NCBI RefSeq assembly: GCF_030812415.1
Contig: NZ_JAUSST010000003.1
Coordinates: 806,001 to 870,000 of the forward strand
Direction of reading: 5' to 3'
Source of the DNA: Paenibacillus harenae
GTDB lineage: Bacteria > Bacillota > Bacilli > Paenibacillales > Paenibacillaceae
Length of the DNA stretch: 64,000 nucleotides
The position numbers and the translations under genes were made by a program. This document shows positions 8,387 to 17,561 of the stretch, piece after piece (the stretch's first letter is position 1; each line of letters starts with the position of its first letter). Below the pieces are notes generated by a model, which saw only the letters and a list, made by a program, of their open reading frames with translations, did no database searches and was not told where the DNA came from.

Positions 8387-9943
8387 ATGAATGTGCTGCT
8401 AGTGGATGATGAAGCGGTTGATTTGGAGTGGCTGCGGCGCAGAGTCGCAGGAAGTACGCTTCCGCTTAAGGTGATCGGAACGGCCAACAGCGGCTTCGCC
8501 GCGCTTAAGATTATGGAATCGGAGCAGGTTGATATTATATTATCGGATATTCGGATGCCGATTATGTCGGGTATCGATTTCGCCCGCAAGGCGAAGTCGA
8601 TTAATCCGCAGGTACAGCTCGTATTTATTAGCGGACATGAAGATTTCAGCTATGCCAAGGAAGCGCTGCATCTGAACGCATCCGGTTATTTGCTCAAACC
8701 GGTGGACGACGGGGAGCTTTACGACATGCTGGCCTCGTTGTGCAGCAAGGTCGAGCAGGAGCGGGAGCGTCATCGCAGCGTAGCCGAAGCGCTGTCGCTC
8801 GTGAATCAGGAGCTGCTGCTGCGATGGCTGAACGACTCCGATCAGGACGAGCCGCAGGAGCATATCAAGCCGTTCGTGGAGCAGCTGCTTCTCATGGGGA
8901 CTTCCGTTGCCATTATCGAAAGCGACGATGTGGAATGGAAGCTTCCGGACGAAGAACGAAGATCGCAGCTCGCCCAGCTTGCGCAGTTCGTTATGCGTTA
9001 TGTGCTGGATCATCATATCGGGACGCTCATTGTGGCGCATAATTCCCGAATTGTTTTGCTGTCCGGCATGCATGAGGATCCGCTTGGCGGCCTGCTCGAT
9101 GAGCTCATCCAAGCGGTTCGGGCCGCTTTCCCGATTACGATTACGATCGGCATCGGCATGCATGCGGCGAATATCGGTCAGCTCCGCGAATCGTACCGAC
9201 AGGCAGAGGCGGCTCTGAGCGCGAAGTGGCTGCTTGGCAAAAACCGGCTGATCAAGGAGGGCTCGAAGTCGTCGGCCCGCGGCGCGCTCGCTCCGAACGT
9301 GGAGGAGAGCGTCAGTCAGATGCTCCAAGCGATTCTGGAATACGATCTGGTGCTCATCGACGACTGTTTGCAGCGGCTGTTCAACGATAACGTATCCATT
9401 GCGCAGAAGAACGATATTTACGATCTCATTATTCGGATCACGTCCAAGCTGCATGCAGACTTGCTCCAGCGGAACGAGAATCTGTACGATCTGCTCAAGT
9501 GGGAATCGCATCAGCCTGCCGTGTTGTTCCAATTCGAGACGATGGATGACATTTTGTCGTGGCTGCGCAGAAGGTTCTTCGAGCTCTCGGAGCTGCTGTA
9601 CGTCAAGGGGCAGAAGCAGAAGCGCAAGCTGTTCGAGGAAATCGCGCATTACGTGGACGAGCAGCTTGAGCATCGCGTGACATTGAAGGAAGTCGCGGCT
9701 CAATTCGACTTCACGCCCAATTACCTTGGTCATCTGTTCAAGGAGGAAACGGGGACGCTGTTCAGCGACTTTCTTAACGAGCGCAGGATGAACCGGGTAT
9801 GCACGCTGCTAGCCGATCCGACGCTGAAGATATACGAGATAGCCGAGAGGGTCGGCTACAAAAACATCATTTATTTCAACCGTCAATTCAAGCAATCGAC
9901 GGGGATGACGCCCGGCGAGTTCCGTAAGAAAAACAAAATATAA
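8387..9943 (+). CDS. YesN-type response regulator with AraC DNA-binding domain
   Basis: Regulator of 518 residues: receiver domain with Asp7/Asp8 and phospho-acceptor Asp54 (IILSDIRMP), a long middle region, and two AraC helix-turn-helices at the C-terminus (VTLKEVAAQFDFTPNYLGHLFKEE interrupted from IYEIAERVGYKNIIYFNRQFK). AGGAGG lies 10 bases before the start. It should activate the adjacent sugar transporter and, given the shared motif at 10038-10065 and 13904-13931, also the galactanase gene. A strong terminator separates it from the transporter genes, so those need their own regulated promoter. Confidence 0.92.
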   Translation: MNVLLVDDEAVDLEWLRRRVAGSTLPLKVIGTANSGFAALKIMESEQVDIILSDIRMPIMSGIDFARKAKSINPQVQLVFISGHEDFSYAKEALHLNASGYLLKPVDDGELYDMLASLCSKVEQERERHRSVAEALSLVNQELLLRWLNDSDQDEPQEHIKPFVEQLLLMGTSVAIIESDDVEWKLPDEERRSQLAQLAQFVMRYVLDHHIGTLIVAHNSRIVLLSGMHEDPLGGLLDELIQAVRAAFPITITIGIGMHAANIGQLRESYRQAEAALSAKWLLGKNRLIKEGSKSSARGALAPNVEESVSQMLQAILEYDLVLIDDCLQRLFNDNVSIAQKNDIYDLIIRITSKLHADLLQRNENLYDLLKWESHQPAVLFQFETMDDILSWLRRRFFELSELLYVKGQKQKRKLFEEIAHYVDEQLEHRVTLKEVAAQFDFTPNYLGHLFKEETGTLFSDFLNERRMNRVCTLLADPTLKIYEIAERVGYKNIIYFNRQFKQSTGMTPGEFRKKNKI

Positions 9944-9955
9944 GGTTAACAGAGC

Positions 9956-9994
9956 CGCCGGCGGGGGAAAGATTCCCTTGCCGGCGCTTTTTTT
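9956..9994 (+). terminator. Terminator of the yesMN-type pair
   Basis: GCCGGC plus GGGGGAA pairs with TTCCC and GCCGGC, followed by GCTTTTTTTAT; it starts 12 bases after the stop codon. Confidence 0.85.
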
Positions 9995-10037
9995 ATAGTC
10001 GGACGAGTTCTTCCCTATAAACCAATGAAAATACAAA

Positions 10038-10065
10038 ATCGTAGATTTAGTATTAGTTTTAGTTG
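10038..10065 (+). promoter_or_regulatory. Shared motif, copy A: candidate YesN-type operator
   Basis: A 28-base stretch beginning ATCGTAGA and ending TAGTTTTAGTTG, 77 bases before the permease start. It matches the stretch at 13904-13931 at 24 of 28 positions, with mismatches only at positions 9, 10, 12 and 16. A TATAAT at 10100-10105 lies 34 bases downstream of it, which fits an activator site just upstream of a weak -35 region. The length and phasing suit a dimeric AraC-type activator. Confidence 0.6.
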
Positions 10066-10142
10066 ATTGGCTAAATTATTCGCAGGTGCATTCTCTTTAT
10101 ATAATGGGTACACACAGAGAGTTACACGGAAGGAGAGTACAC

Positions 10143-11063
10143 ATGAACCGACGGGGATTTATAGGTTACGTCATCAAACAAAGAACGCTGCTCCTGATGC
10201 TCACGCCTGCGGTATTGTTTTTTCTGCTGTTCGCGTATGTGCCGATGGCTGGCATTGTACTTGCCTTCAAGCAGTTCAACTACACGGGCGGCGTATTCGG
10301 AAGCCCATGGAACGGATGGGACAACTTCCGATTTTTCTTCGAATCGGGCAATGCGTGGATGGTAACGAGGAACACCGCGCTCTACAATATCGCATTCATC
10401 ATCGTCAACAACGTTCTTCAAATAGCGGCAGCGATTCTGTTGTTCGAGGCGGTTGGCAAATGGTTTCGCAAAATATCGCAAACGGTTATGTTCCTGCCTT
10501 ATTTTATATCATGGGTCGTAGTCGGAGCGATTGCTTATAACCTGTTCAATTACGATGTCGGAACGCTTAATTCGATCCTGACGGCGGTCGGTCTGGAACC
10601 GGTCGATGTCTACAACACACCTGCTTATTGGCCTTACATTCTCGTGCTCGTATCGGCTTGGAAAACGCTCGGTTACGGCTCGGTCATGTATTTGGCGGCG
10701 ATCATCGGCATCGACAAGGAAATGTACGAGGCGGCCGAGATCGACGGAGCAAATATTTTCCAGCGGATCTATCGCATCACGATCCCGAATTTGTTCCCGA
10801 CGATCATCATCCTGGTGCTGCTGGCCATCGGCAATATTTTCAGAGGCGACTTCGGGATGTTCTACAACATGGTGGGCACGAACGGGCTGCTGTTCTCCTA
10901 CACCGACGTCATCGATACATTCGTATTCCGTACGCTAACGACGAGCAACGAGGTCGGGCTATCGGCTGCGGTCGGCTTCTATCAATCCGTTCTTGGTTTT
11001 GCGACGATCTTGCTGGCGAACTATGCGGTACGTAAATATGACAAAGATCACGCTTTGTTCTAA
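10143..11063 (+). CDS. Sugar ABC transporter permease, LplB type
   Basis: Inner membrane permease of 306 residues with about six membrane segments and the permease signature EAAEIDGANIFQRIYRITIPNLFP. Start ATG 10143 follows AAGGAGAG. With the next two genes it makes a polysaccharide/oligosaccharide importer of the LplABC group. No ATPase is encoded here; such transporters commonly share an MsmX-type ATPase encoded elsewhere. The position between a YesMN pair and a GH53 galactanase points to galacto-oligosaccharides as substrate. Confidence 0.92.
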   Translation: MNRRGFIGYVIKQRTLLLMLTPAVLFFLLFAYVPMAGIVLAFKQFNYTGGVFGSPWNGWDNFRFFFESGNAWMVTRNTALYNIAFIIVNNVLQIAAAILLFEAVGKWFRKISQTVMFLPYFISWVVVGAIAYNLFNYDVGTLNSILTAVGLEPVDVYNTPAYWPYILVLVSAWKTLGYGSVMYLAAIIGIDKEMYEAAEIDGANIFQRIYRITIPNLFPTIIILVLLAIGNIFRGDFGMFYNMVGTNGLLFSYTDVIDTFVFRTLTTSNEVGLSAAVGFYQSVLGFATILLANYAVRKYDKDHALF

Positions 11064-11077
11064 ACGGAGGGATTACA

Positions 11078-12016
11078 ATGAGTGCTACCGTTAATCAAAT
11101 TGAAAAATCCGATAAAGCGCCAAAGAGCGCGGGCAAGATGCAGATGGATCGCTTGGCGCTTAACCTTATCGGCTATACCTTTATTACGCTGCTGGCGGTT
11201 ATATGTATATTCCCTTTCCTGCTCGTCGTTTCATCATCGCTGACGGAGGAGAGCAAGATCATCGAGGACGGCTTCCAGCTCTTCCCGACCGCTTTCTCGG
11301 TGGAAGCGTACAGCTTGCTCTTCAAATATCCGACGCAAATGCTGAAGGCCTATGGCGTAACGATTGCCGTTACGGTACTCGGAACAGCTCTGGGATTGTT
11401 CGTAACCGCCATGACCGCTTATGTCCTGCAGCGCAAAGACTTCAAATGGCGCAATCAGTTCTCGTTCTTCTTCTTCTTCACGACGCTGTTCAGCGGCGGC
11501 CTCGTGCCGTGGTACTTGATGATCGTCAACTACCTCGATCTGAAGGACAGATTAATCGTTCTTATTCTGCCGATGCTGCTTAACGTATTTTACATCATCG
11601 TCATGAAGTCGTTCATGAGCAGCATTCCCGAAGCAATAACCGAATCGGCCAAAATTGACGGCGCAGGCGACTTCCGAATTTTCCTGCAGCTCATTATTCC
11701 GTTGTCGAAGCCGGCGCTTGCTACGATCGGTTTGTTCATCGCATTAGCATATTGGAATGATTGGTATAACGCGCTGCTCTTCGTTAGCAGCGAGAACTTG
11801 ATGCCTCTACAATATTATTTGTACAAAATGCTAGGCAATATGGACGGCATGCGGCGGGCGATGGTAAGCTCAGGTGCGGTCGTCACGATGAATATTCCGA
11901 CCGAGAGCCTGAAGATGGCGATGACGATTGTCGCTACCGGCCCGATTCTGCTCGCATATCCGTTCATCCAACGTTATTTTGTGCAAGGACTTACGATTGG
12001 CGCAGTGAAAGGATGA
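11078..12016 (+). CDS. Sugar ABC transporter permease, LplC/YtcP type
   Basis: Second permease subunit, 312 residues, six predicted membrane segments, with the ATPase-contact signature ESAKIDGAGDFRIFLQLIIPLSKP. The C-terminus ends IQRYFVQGLTIGAVKG, characteristic of the carbohydrate CUT1 permeases. CGGAGGGATT lies just before the ATG, and only 14 bases separate it from the previous gene. Confidence 0.93.
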   Translation: MSATVNQIEKSDKAPKSAGKMQMDRLALNLIGYTFITLLAVICIFPFLLVVSSSLTEESKIIEDGFQLFPTAFSVEAYSLLFKYPTQMLKAYGVTIAVTVLGTALGLFVTAMTAYVLQRKDFKWRNQFSFFFFFTTLFSGGLVPWYLMIVNYLDLKDRLIVLILPMLLNVFYIIVMKSFMSSIPEAITESAKIDGAGDFRIFLQLIIPLSKPALATIGLFIALAYWNDWYNALLFVSSENLMPLQYYLYKMLGNMDGMRRAMVSSGAVVTMNIPTESLKMAMTIVATGPILLAYPFIQRYFVQGLTIGAVKG

Positions 12017-12072
12017 CCTCAGGGCAACCTGGTTATCATATATCAAACTACCTTCTAGGGGGAAAAAGGGTC

Positions 12073-13650
12073 ATGCAGAAGAAAAAATCATTTATGCTAT
12101 TATTCGCAATCATTATGGTTTTGACGACAGTATTAAGCGCTTGCGGAAGCAAAAATAACGAGAATCCAGGCAACAGTTCCGAAACGACGAACAAGCCCGC
12201 GACGGACGCTACCGAGCAACCAGCGGGAGACGGCAAAGCGGATACGTCCGAAGAGGTTAAGATCAAAATGCTGCTCGTTGGCGGCAAACCGATCGATTAC
12301 GATCTCGTATTCGGCGAATTGAACAAAAAGCTGAAAGAAAAAGCGAATGCAACGGTAGAAGCCGAGTTTCTGGATTGGTCCGACTGGACGCAGAAATACC
12401 CACTGAAATTCGCTGCTAACGAAGATTTCGATATCGCCTACACGGCTAACTGGGCGTTCTATAGCGACCAAGCGATCAAAGGCGGCTTCATGGAGCTGAC
12501 GGACGAGCTGATTAAAGCGAATATGCCTTTGTCGCTTGCGGCAATGCCGGCCGTAGCTTGGGAACAATCCAAAGTGAACGGCATGCAATACATGGTGCCG
12601 AACAACAACCCGGAAGTAACCGACAAGGCGGTACTGATCCGCGAAGATTTGCGCAAGAAGCATAACCTTCCGGAAGTGAACAGCCCTGAATCGTTCGCGA
12701 ACTATGTGAAGACGATTGCAGCGAACGAGAAAGGCATTAACGCTTACAATGCGAAAGCAGCTGATGGCTGGAAATGGCATGAGCTTGACCAAATCCTTCT
12801 TGAGCAGCAAAACGAATGGAACCTTGTAGACTACAGCATGCCGCTTGCTTACAAGCTGGACGACGCTACGGGCAAAATCTTCAACGTATACGATACGCCT
12901 GAGTTCAAAGCGCTTGTGACTTACTACAAAGATCTTGCCGACAACAACGCTTGGTCCAAAAACGTAGTCAGCAACAAAAACGACGTATGGCAAGACATGA
13001 AGGCAGGCAAAACGGCTTCTTACGCTCATACCTTGGGCACGGTAGCGATGAACCTGGCCGAGATGCGCAGAGAGCAACCAGACGTAGAGCTTGCGATTGC
13101 CGATCTGACGCCTGACAAGAAAAAAATCGCGGCGATCTCGACGCAAAACGGCTTTGCGATCCATGCCACTTCGAAGAAAGCAGAACGTTCGCTTATGGTT
13201 ATCGATCTGCTCCAAAACGATAAAGAAATCCACGATCTGTTCATGTACGGAATCGCTGGTACGCACTATGAAGCAGTAGGCGACGACAAGTTTAGCGCTA
13301 CGGCCGGAACGCCTAACTATACGGGCTTCTCCAACTGGGGGGCGAACTCGCCTATGAACCGCAAAGATGCTGCATACCCGGTCGAAGCGGATGCAATTGC
13401 CTCTGCTTGGCAGTCGAAAGTGTACAACTTCGACCTTGAGACGTTCGTATTCAACGACGCTAACGTGAAGAACGAAGTTGCTAACGTAGGCAACGTGATG
13501 CTCCGTTATGCCATTCCGCTCGAATACGGCCTGATCAAGGACGTAGAAAAAGGCGTGGCCGATCTGAACGCGCAGCTGAAAGCGGCTGGCATCGATAAGC
13601 TGCAAGCTGAGCTGCAAAGCCAGATCGACGCGTTCCTGGCAAGCAAATAG
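12073..13650 (+). CDS. Extracellular sugar-binding lipoprotein, DUF3502 type
   Basis: Substrate-binding subunit of the transporter, 525 residues. The signal peptide ends in a lipobox (VLSAC, Cys about residue 18-20) and is followed by a flexible Asn/Thr/Glu-rich linker. The body is a family 1 solute-binding fold and the C-terminus (from about GTHYEAVGDDKFSA) is the DUF3502 region seen in LplA-like proteins. TAGGGGG ends 10 bases before ATG 12073; an upstream in-frame ATG at 12013 lacks a site and would bury the signal peptide. A terminator closes the operon. Confidence 0.92.
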   Translation: MQKKKSFMLLFAIIMVLTTVLSACGSKNNENPGNSSETTNKPATDATEQPAGDGKADTSEEVKIKMLLVGGKPIDYDLVFGELNKKLKEKANATVEAEFLDWSDWTQKYPLKFAANEDFDIAYTANWAFYSDQAIKGGFMELTDELIKANMPLSLAAMPAVAWEQSKVNGMQYMVPNNNPEVTDKAVLIREDLRKKHNLPEVNSPESFANYVKTIAANEKGINAYNAKAADGWKWHELDQILLEQQNEWNLVDYSMPLAYKLDDATGKIFNVYDTPEFKALVTYYKDLADNNAWSKNVVSNKNDVWQDMKAGKTASYAHTLGTVAMNLAEMRREQPDVELAIADLTPDKKKIAAISTQNGFAIHATSKKAERSLMVIDLLQNDKEIHDLFMYGIAGTHYEAVGDDKFSATAGTPNYTGFSNWGANSPMNRKDAAYPVEADAIASAWQSKVYNFDLETFVFNDANVKNEVANVGNVMLRYAIPLEYGLIKDVEKGVADLNAQLKAAGIDKLQAELQSQIDAFLASK

Positions 13651-13668
13651 AAAGATTGAGAACGAGGC

Positions 13669-13696
13669 AGGCGACGAGAGTCGCCTTCTTTTTTTG
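13669..13696 (+). terminator. Terminator of the sugar transporter operon
   Basis: AGGCGAC, a GAGA loop and GTCGCCT are followed by TCTTTTTTT. Confidence 0.88.
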
Positions 13697-13777
13697 TTGC
13701 TGTTTGTAGTTGTGCACCACTACCGCTCGCCGCATTCGCAGGGGCGCGCCTCGCCGCGATACCGTGATCCGATCCGA

Positions 13778-13850
13778 ATAACAGGAGTTTATCCAGTTAT
13801 TAATTAAATCCAATCATAGCTCTCGAAATTAACAGGAGAAACTCCAGTTA
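13778..13850. repeat. Two short palindromic repeats, TAAC-NGGAG family
   Basis: Copy 1 at 13778-13800 is ATAACAGGA-GTTTA-TCCAGTTAT and copy 2 at 13830-13850 is TAACAGGAG-AAA-CTCCAGTTA. Each is an inverted repeat with one mismatched pair. Related copies lie at 21674-21694, 21786-21806, 59975-60000, 60028-60048, 60089-60109 and 60139-60161. All are intergenic, which suggests a dispersed REP-like family. Confidence 0.65.
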
Positions 13851-13903
13851 TTTCAAATCGTAGGTGATCTAAAGTCCTTTAAAATGATAAGAAAAAATGG
13901 GCA

Positions 13904-13931
13904 ATCGTAGAAATGGTACTAGTTTTAGTTG
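13904..13931 (+). promoter_or_regulatory. Shared motif, copy B: candidate YesN-type operator
   Basis: Second copy of the 28-base motif found at 10038-10065 (24/28 identical), 69 bases before the galactanase start. The near-equal distance to the start codon in both places supports a regulatory role. The remaining part of this 350-base gap holds the terminator and two palindromic repeats already listed; no gene is seen in it. Confidence 0.6.
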
Positions 13932-14000
13932 CTTAAGTCGATGTCCAAACGGCGCGCGCGGGAACTACAATGAGAGCAATAACCGATAAGGGGGATTTCA

Positions 14001-17000
14001 ATGAAAGCAATATGGCGCAAACGGCTTGTACTGGCAATCATTTTTGTGTTAACGCTTACAACAATTGCGGGGGTTGGCCCAGGCATACGAGTATCCGCGC
14101 TAGGAGGCGGGAATCTCGTGCAGAACCCGGGCTTCGAGAGCGGCGATTTGGCGAGTTGGGAAGTGACCGGATCGACTGGGGCAGTTACGGTGAAAAACAG
14201 TACGGCAGATGCTCATTCCGGCAGCAAATCGATCAGCTATTGGTTGGGCTCCGATTACTCGTTTAAATTATCGCAGACGATTACAGTAGTTGAGGACGGC
14301 ATGTATGAATTGCGAGCTTGGGTATCGGGAGGTATCGATATCGATAAGCCGATCACGATAAGCCTGTTCGCCGAAGACTTCGGCAGTGAGACGCTTAACC
14401 TGACGGCGGTAAATACGGGTTACGGCAGTTGGGTGCAATATAAGCTTGGAAATATTCAAGTTACAAATGGTCAAGTAACGGTTGGCGTTGATGTCACTGC
14501 GGCAAACGGTGCTTGGGGCTACTTCGATGACTTTGAGCTAGTAAGAACGGATGTCGAGCCGGAACCGCCTGTGGATCCGGACGATTTCATCAAGGGCGTA
14601 GACATCTCGACGTTGCAGGCTCTCGAGGACAAGAATATCAAGTTCTACGAGAATGGGACCGAGACAGACCTGCTCGATATTCTCAAAAATCATGGCGTCA
14701 ATTATGTGCGGCTGCGGCTGTGGAACAATCCGATCGAAGCGGATGGATACAACGACAAAGCGCATTTGATCGAAATGGCCCAACGGGTCAAGGCGGCCGG
14801 TCTCAAGCTGCTTGTCGACTTCCACTACTCGGACTTCTGGGCCGACCCCGGCAAGCAAGTAAAGCCTGAAGAATGGAAGAATAAAACCTTTGTTGAGCTT
14901 CAAACAGCCGTGTACGATTACACGGAAGAAGTGTTGAACGAGCTTGCGTCCGTCCATGCATACCCGGATATGGTTCAGGTAGGCAACGAGATCAACAGCG
15001 GCATGTTGCTGCCGGACGGAGCCATTGGCGAATACGAACAGTTAGCTCAGCTTTTAAAGGCGGGCATACAGGGGGTTCGCGATACGACACCGGGCGGCCA
15101 TGAGACGAAGATTATGCTGCATTTGGCTGAAGGTGGCAATAATGGCGCTTTCCGTAATTTCTTCGATAAAGCTGAGGAAAATGAACTTGATTACGATATA
15201 ATCGGCATGTCGTATTACCCTTACTGGCACGGAACGTTCCAGCAATTAAAGAGCAATATGAACGATATGGCTGCCCGTTACGGCAAACAAATCGTCGTTG
15301 CGGAAACCGCTTATCTGTTCACATTGGACAACGCCGATGAACTAGGCAACATTGCATCGAAGGCGCAGACCGACATTGCCGGCTTCGAAGCATCAGTCGC
15401 GAATCAGAAGCTCGTTACAGAGATGGTGCTTAATACGGTAGCGAATGTTGATGGAGGCTTGGGGCTTGGGGCTTTCTACTGGGAGCCGGCATGGCTTGCC
15501 GGGGTAGGCTGGACGTCAGGCGAAGGCAACGGCTGGGAGAATCAAGCGATGTTCGACTTTGATGGCCATGCGCTTGATTCCTTGGACGCATTTCTCTATA
15601 CGCCGGGAAGCATGGGCGAGGCGGCGCCGGTTCTCGTGTATCCATCCATGGGTATGACCACCACGAAGGGCTTGCGCCTTGAACTCCCTGCGACGGCGAA
15701 CGTGCTCTATAATGAAGGAACAATCCAGGAGACGGCTGTCGTATGGGATGAAGTGGCTAATTCCAAATGGAATACGCCAGGTAGATTCACGATTAACGGC
15801 ACGGTAGAAGGACTCGAACAAAGGGCTAGCATCGAGATTACAGTTCTTACTTATGCGAATAATGTTAAGAACGGCGGTTTCGAGACGGGAGATTTAAGCG
15901 AATGGACGATAACAGGCACTTCTGAAGCCGGTAAGATCGAAGAGAATGCAGGCAATTCACATAGCGGCAGTCACGCATTCAACTATTGGTACGGAACGGA
16001 TTACGCTTATAAGTTGTCGCAAACAGTCTCTGGATTGCAGGATGGCACTTATACGCTGAAGGCATGGGCATCCGGGGGCGCAGGAGAAACGAAGTTCAGG
16101 CTCTTCGCCCAGCGAGACGAAGAGCAAGGACCTCTTGCCGTCGATATCGTCAATGAGGGCTATAACGTTTGGAAGCCATATGCCATCGAAGGCATTGTCG
16201 TGAAGAATGGCAAACTGACGATTGGATTTGACGTTGAAGCTCCTGCCGCGACATGGGGATATCTGGACGATATCGAGCTTATAATGACGGCGAAGGCGCC
16301 GTCTAATGCAGGCAACGGTTCATCCGGAGCGGATGGTGATTCTGACATCCCTGCAATTAAAATTTCCCGCGATAAGCTGCAGAAGGATGAACAGGGAGAC
16401 TTCTTGGTACAGCTGCCTGCCAACATCACGTCGGTGGAAATTCCATCAAGCCTGTACTCTGAGCTGGAGCAAGGAAAACTAAAGCTGACCAACGGAACGA
16501 TGGCGATCGAGATTCCGGCGGCACTATTGACGGAGCTGCGAAATAAGCTCGGCGCTGACGCGGCGGCCGGCACTGAAAGCAGCATTACGATTGCGCTTCA
16601 ACCGATCGACAGCAGCAAGCTTAACGGATTGTTGTGGCAAAGCAATACGACAATTCCGAATACAGAGGTTAAGCTGCAAGGCGGCGCGTATGACTTCAAG
16701 CTGTCGATTCGCAGCGAAGCGGGAGAAGAAGCAACGCTTACGCAGTTCAGCCAACCCATTGTCTTAAGGTTCGCTGCCGCTTCGCCTGCACCTTATACCG
16801 GCATCTACTATGTTGGCGATGATGGCAAGCTGACTTATGTGGACGGCATTTGGGCGAATGGCGAGTGGACCGCGGAGATTGAACATTTTAGCACATATGC
16901 GCTTCTAGAAGTCGTTAGACGATTCACCGATGTGCCAGCCAAGCACTGGGCATATGATTCGATCACGGAGCTTGCTTCCAAGGACATCGTTCAAGGCGTG

Positions 17001-17459
17001 ACTCCAACGACGTTCGAACCTGGGCGCGCCATAACCCGTGCCGAATTTACTTCGATGCTGGTCGGTGCATTGAAGCCGAGCGGAAGCGGGGCGGCACATA
17101 GCTTCGGGGATGTTCCGGCATCCGCTTGGTATGCGCCTTCCGTGAATGCGGCTTTCGAGGCAGGCATTGTCGCAGGCCGCAGCGTAGCAACGTTTGATCC
17201 AAGCGCCATTATTTCGCGAGAAGAGATGGCTGTTATGCTCATGAAGGCTTATGAACTTCAAGTAGGAAAGAGCGCAACCTCCGACACGGTTTTGCCATTT
17301 GCTGATCTGGAGCAAATAAGCGGCTGGGCGCTGAATGCGGTACGGTCGGCTTATGGGCTGGAATTGTTGAAAGGTAGAAGCGATACGCGTTTTGATGCTC
17401 AAGCATCGTTAACGCGCGCCGAGTCGGCTGCTGCCGTATCTCGGGTGCTTGGCAAATAA
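14001..17459 (+). CDS. Secreted, SLH-anchored GH53 arabinogalactan endo-beta-1,4-galactanase
   Basis: A 1152-residue surface enzyme that cuts beta-1,4-galactan side chains of pectin. In order: signal peptide (1-35), a galactan-binding CBM61-like module (about 37-180), the GH53 barrel (about 195-540) with acid/base Glu near 330 (VGNEIN) and nucleophile Glu near 434 (VVAETAY), a bacterial Ig-like domain (about 545-617), a second CBM61-like module (about 620-768), a region of unknown fold (about 785-965), and three SLH domains (about 973, 1033 and 1098 onward) that bind secondary cell-wall polymer. AGGGGGATT precedes the ATG. Located after the importer and sharing its 28-base motif, it should supply galacto-oligosaccharides to it. 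Confidence 0.93.
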   Translation: MKAIWRKRLVLAIIFVLTLTTIAGVGPGIRVSALGGGNLVQNPGFESGDLASWEVTGSTGAVTVKNSTADAHSGSKSISYWLGSDYSFKLSQTITVVEDGMYELRAWVSGGIDIDKPITISLFAEDFGSETLNLTAVNTGYGSWVQYKLGNIQVTNGQVTVGVDVTAANGAWGYFDDFELVRTDVEPEPPVDPDDFIKGVDISTLQALEDKNIKFYENGTETDLLDILKNHGVNYVRLRLWNNPIEADGYNDKAHLIEMAQRVKAAGLKLLVDFHYSDFWADPGKQVKPEEWKNKTFVELQTAVYDYTEEVLNELASVHAYPDMVQVGNEINSGMLLPDGAIGEYEQLAQLLKAGIQGVRDTTPGGHETKIMLHLAEGGNNGAFRNFFDKAEENELDYDIIGMSYYPYWHGTFQQLKSNMNDMAARYGKQIVVAETAYLFTLDNADELGNIASKAQTDIAGFEASVANQKLVTEMVLNTVANVDGGLGLGAFYWEPAWLAGVGWTSGEGNGWENQAMFDFDGHALDSLDAFLYTPGSMGEAAPVLVYPSMGMTTTKGLRLELPATANVLYNEGTIQETAVVWDEVANSKWNTPGRFTINGTVEGLEQRASIEITVLTYANNVKNGGFETGDLSEWTITGTSEAGKIEENAGNSHSGSHAFNYWYGTDYAYKLSQTVSGLQDGTYTLKAWASGGAGETKFRLFAQRDEEQGPLAVDIVNEGYNVWKPYAIEGIVVKNGKLTIGFDVEAPAATWGYLDDIELIMTAKAPSNAGNGSSGADGDSDIPAIKISRDKLQKDEQGDFLVQLPANITSVEIPSSLYSELEQGKLKLTNGTMAIEIPAALLTELRNKLGADAAAGTESSITIALQPIDSSKLNGLLWQSNTTIPNTEVKLQGGAYDFKLSIRSEAGEEATLTQFSQPIVLRFAAASPAPYTGIYYVGDDGKLTYVDGIWANGEWTAEIEHFSTYALLEVVRRFTDVPAKHWAYDSITELASKDIVQGVTPTTFEPGRAITRAEFTSMLVGALKPSGSGAAHSFGDVPASAWYAPSVNAAFEAGIVAGRSVATFDPSAIISREEMAVMLMKAYELQVGKSATSDTVLPFADLEQISGWALNAVRSAYGLELLKGRSDTRFDAQASLTRAESAAAVSRVLGK

Positions 17460-17561
17460 CTGCTAGGTACAGTGGCGGATTCAATGTTTTTTTGATGCCT
17501 ATATGCGTTCGCACAAGTGTACCGGGGATTTGTCACATATGGTAGCATGAGGTGAATTTCC

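Noticed and set aside
12133..13617. A 494-codon minus-strand frame opposite the sugar-binding lipoprotein gene
   Set aside because: Arises from codon bias in the real gene; low-complexity Arg/Val/His composition and no start signals.
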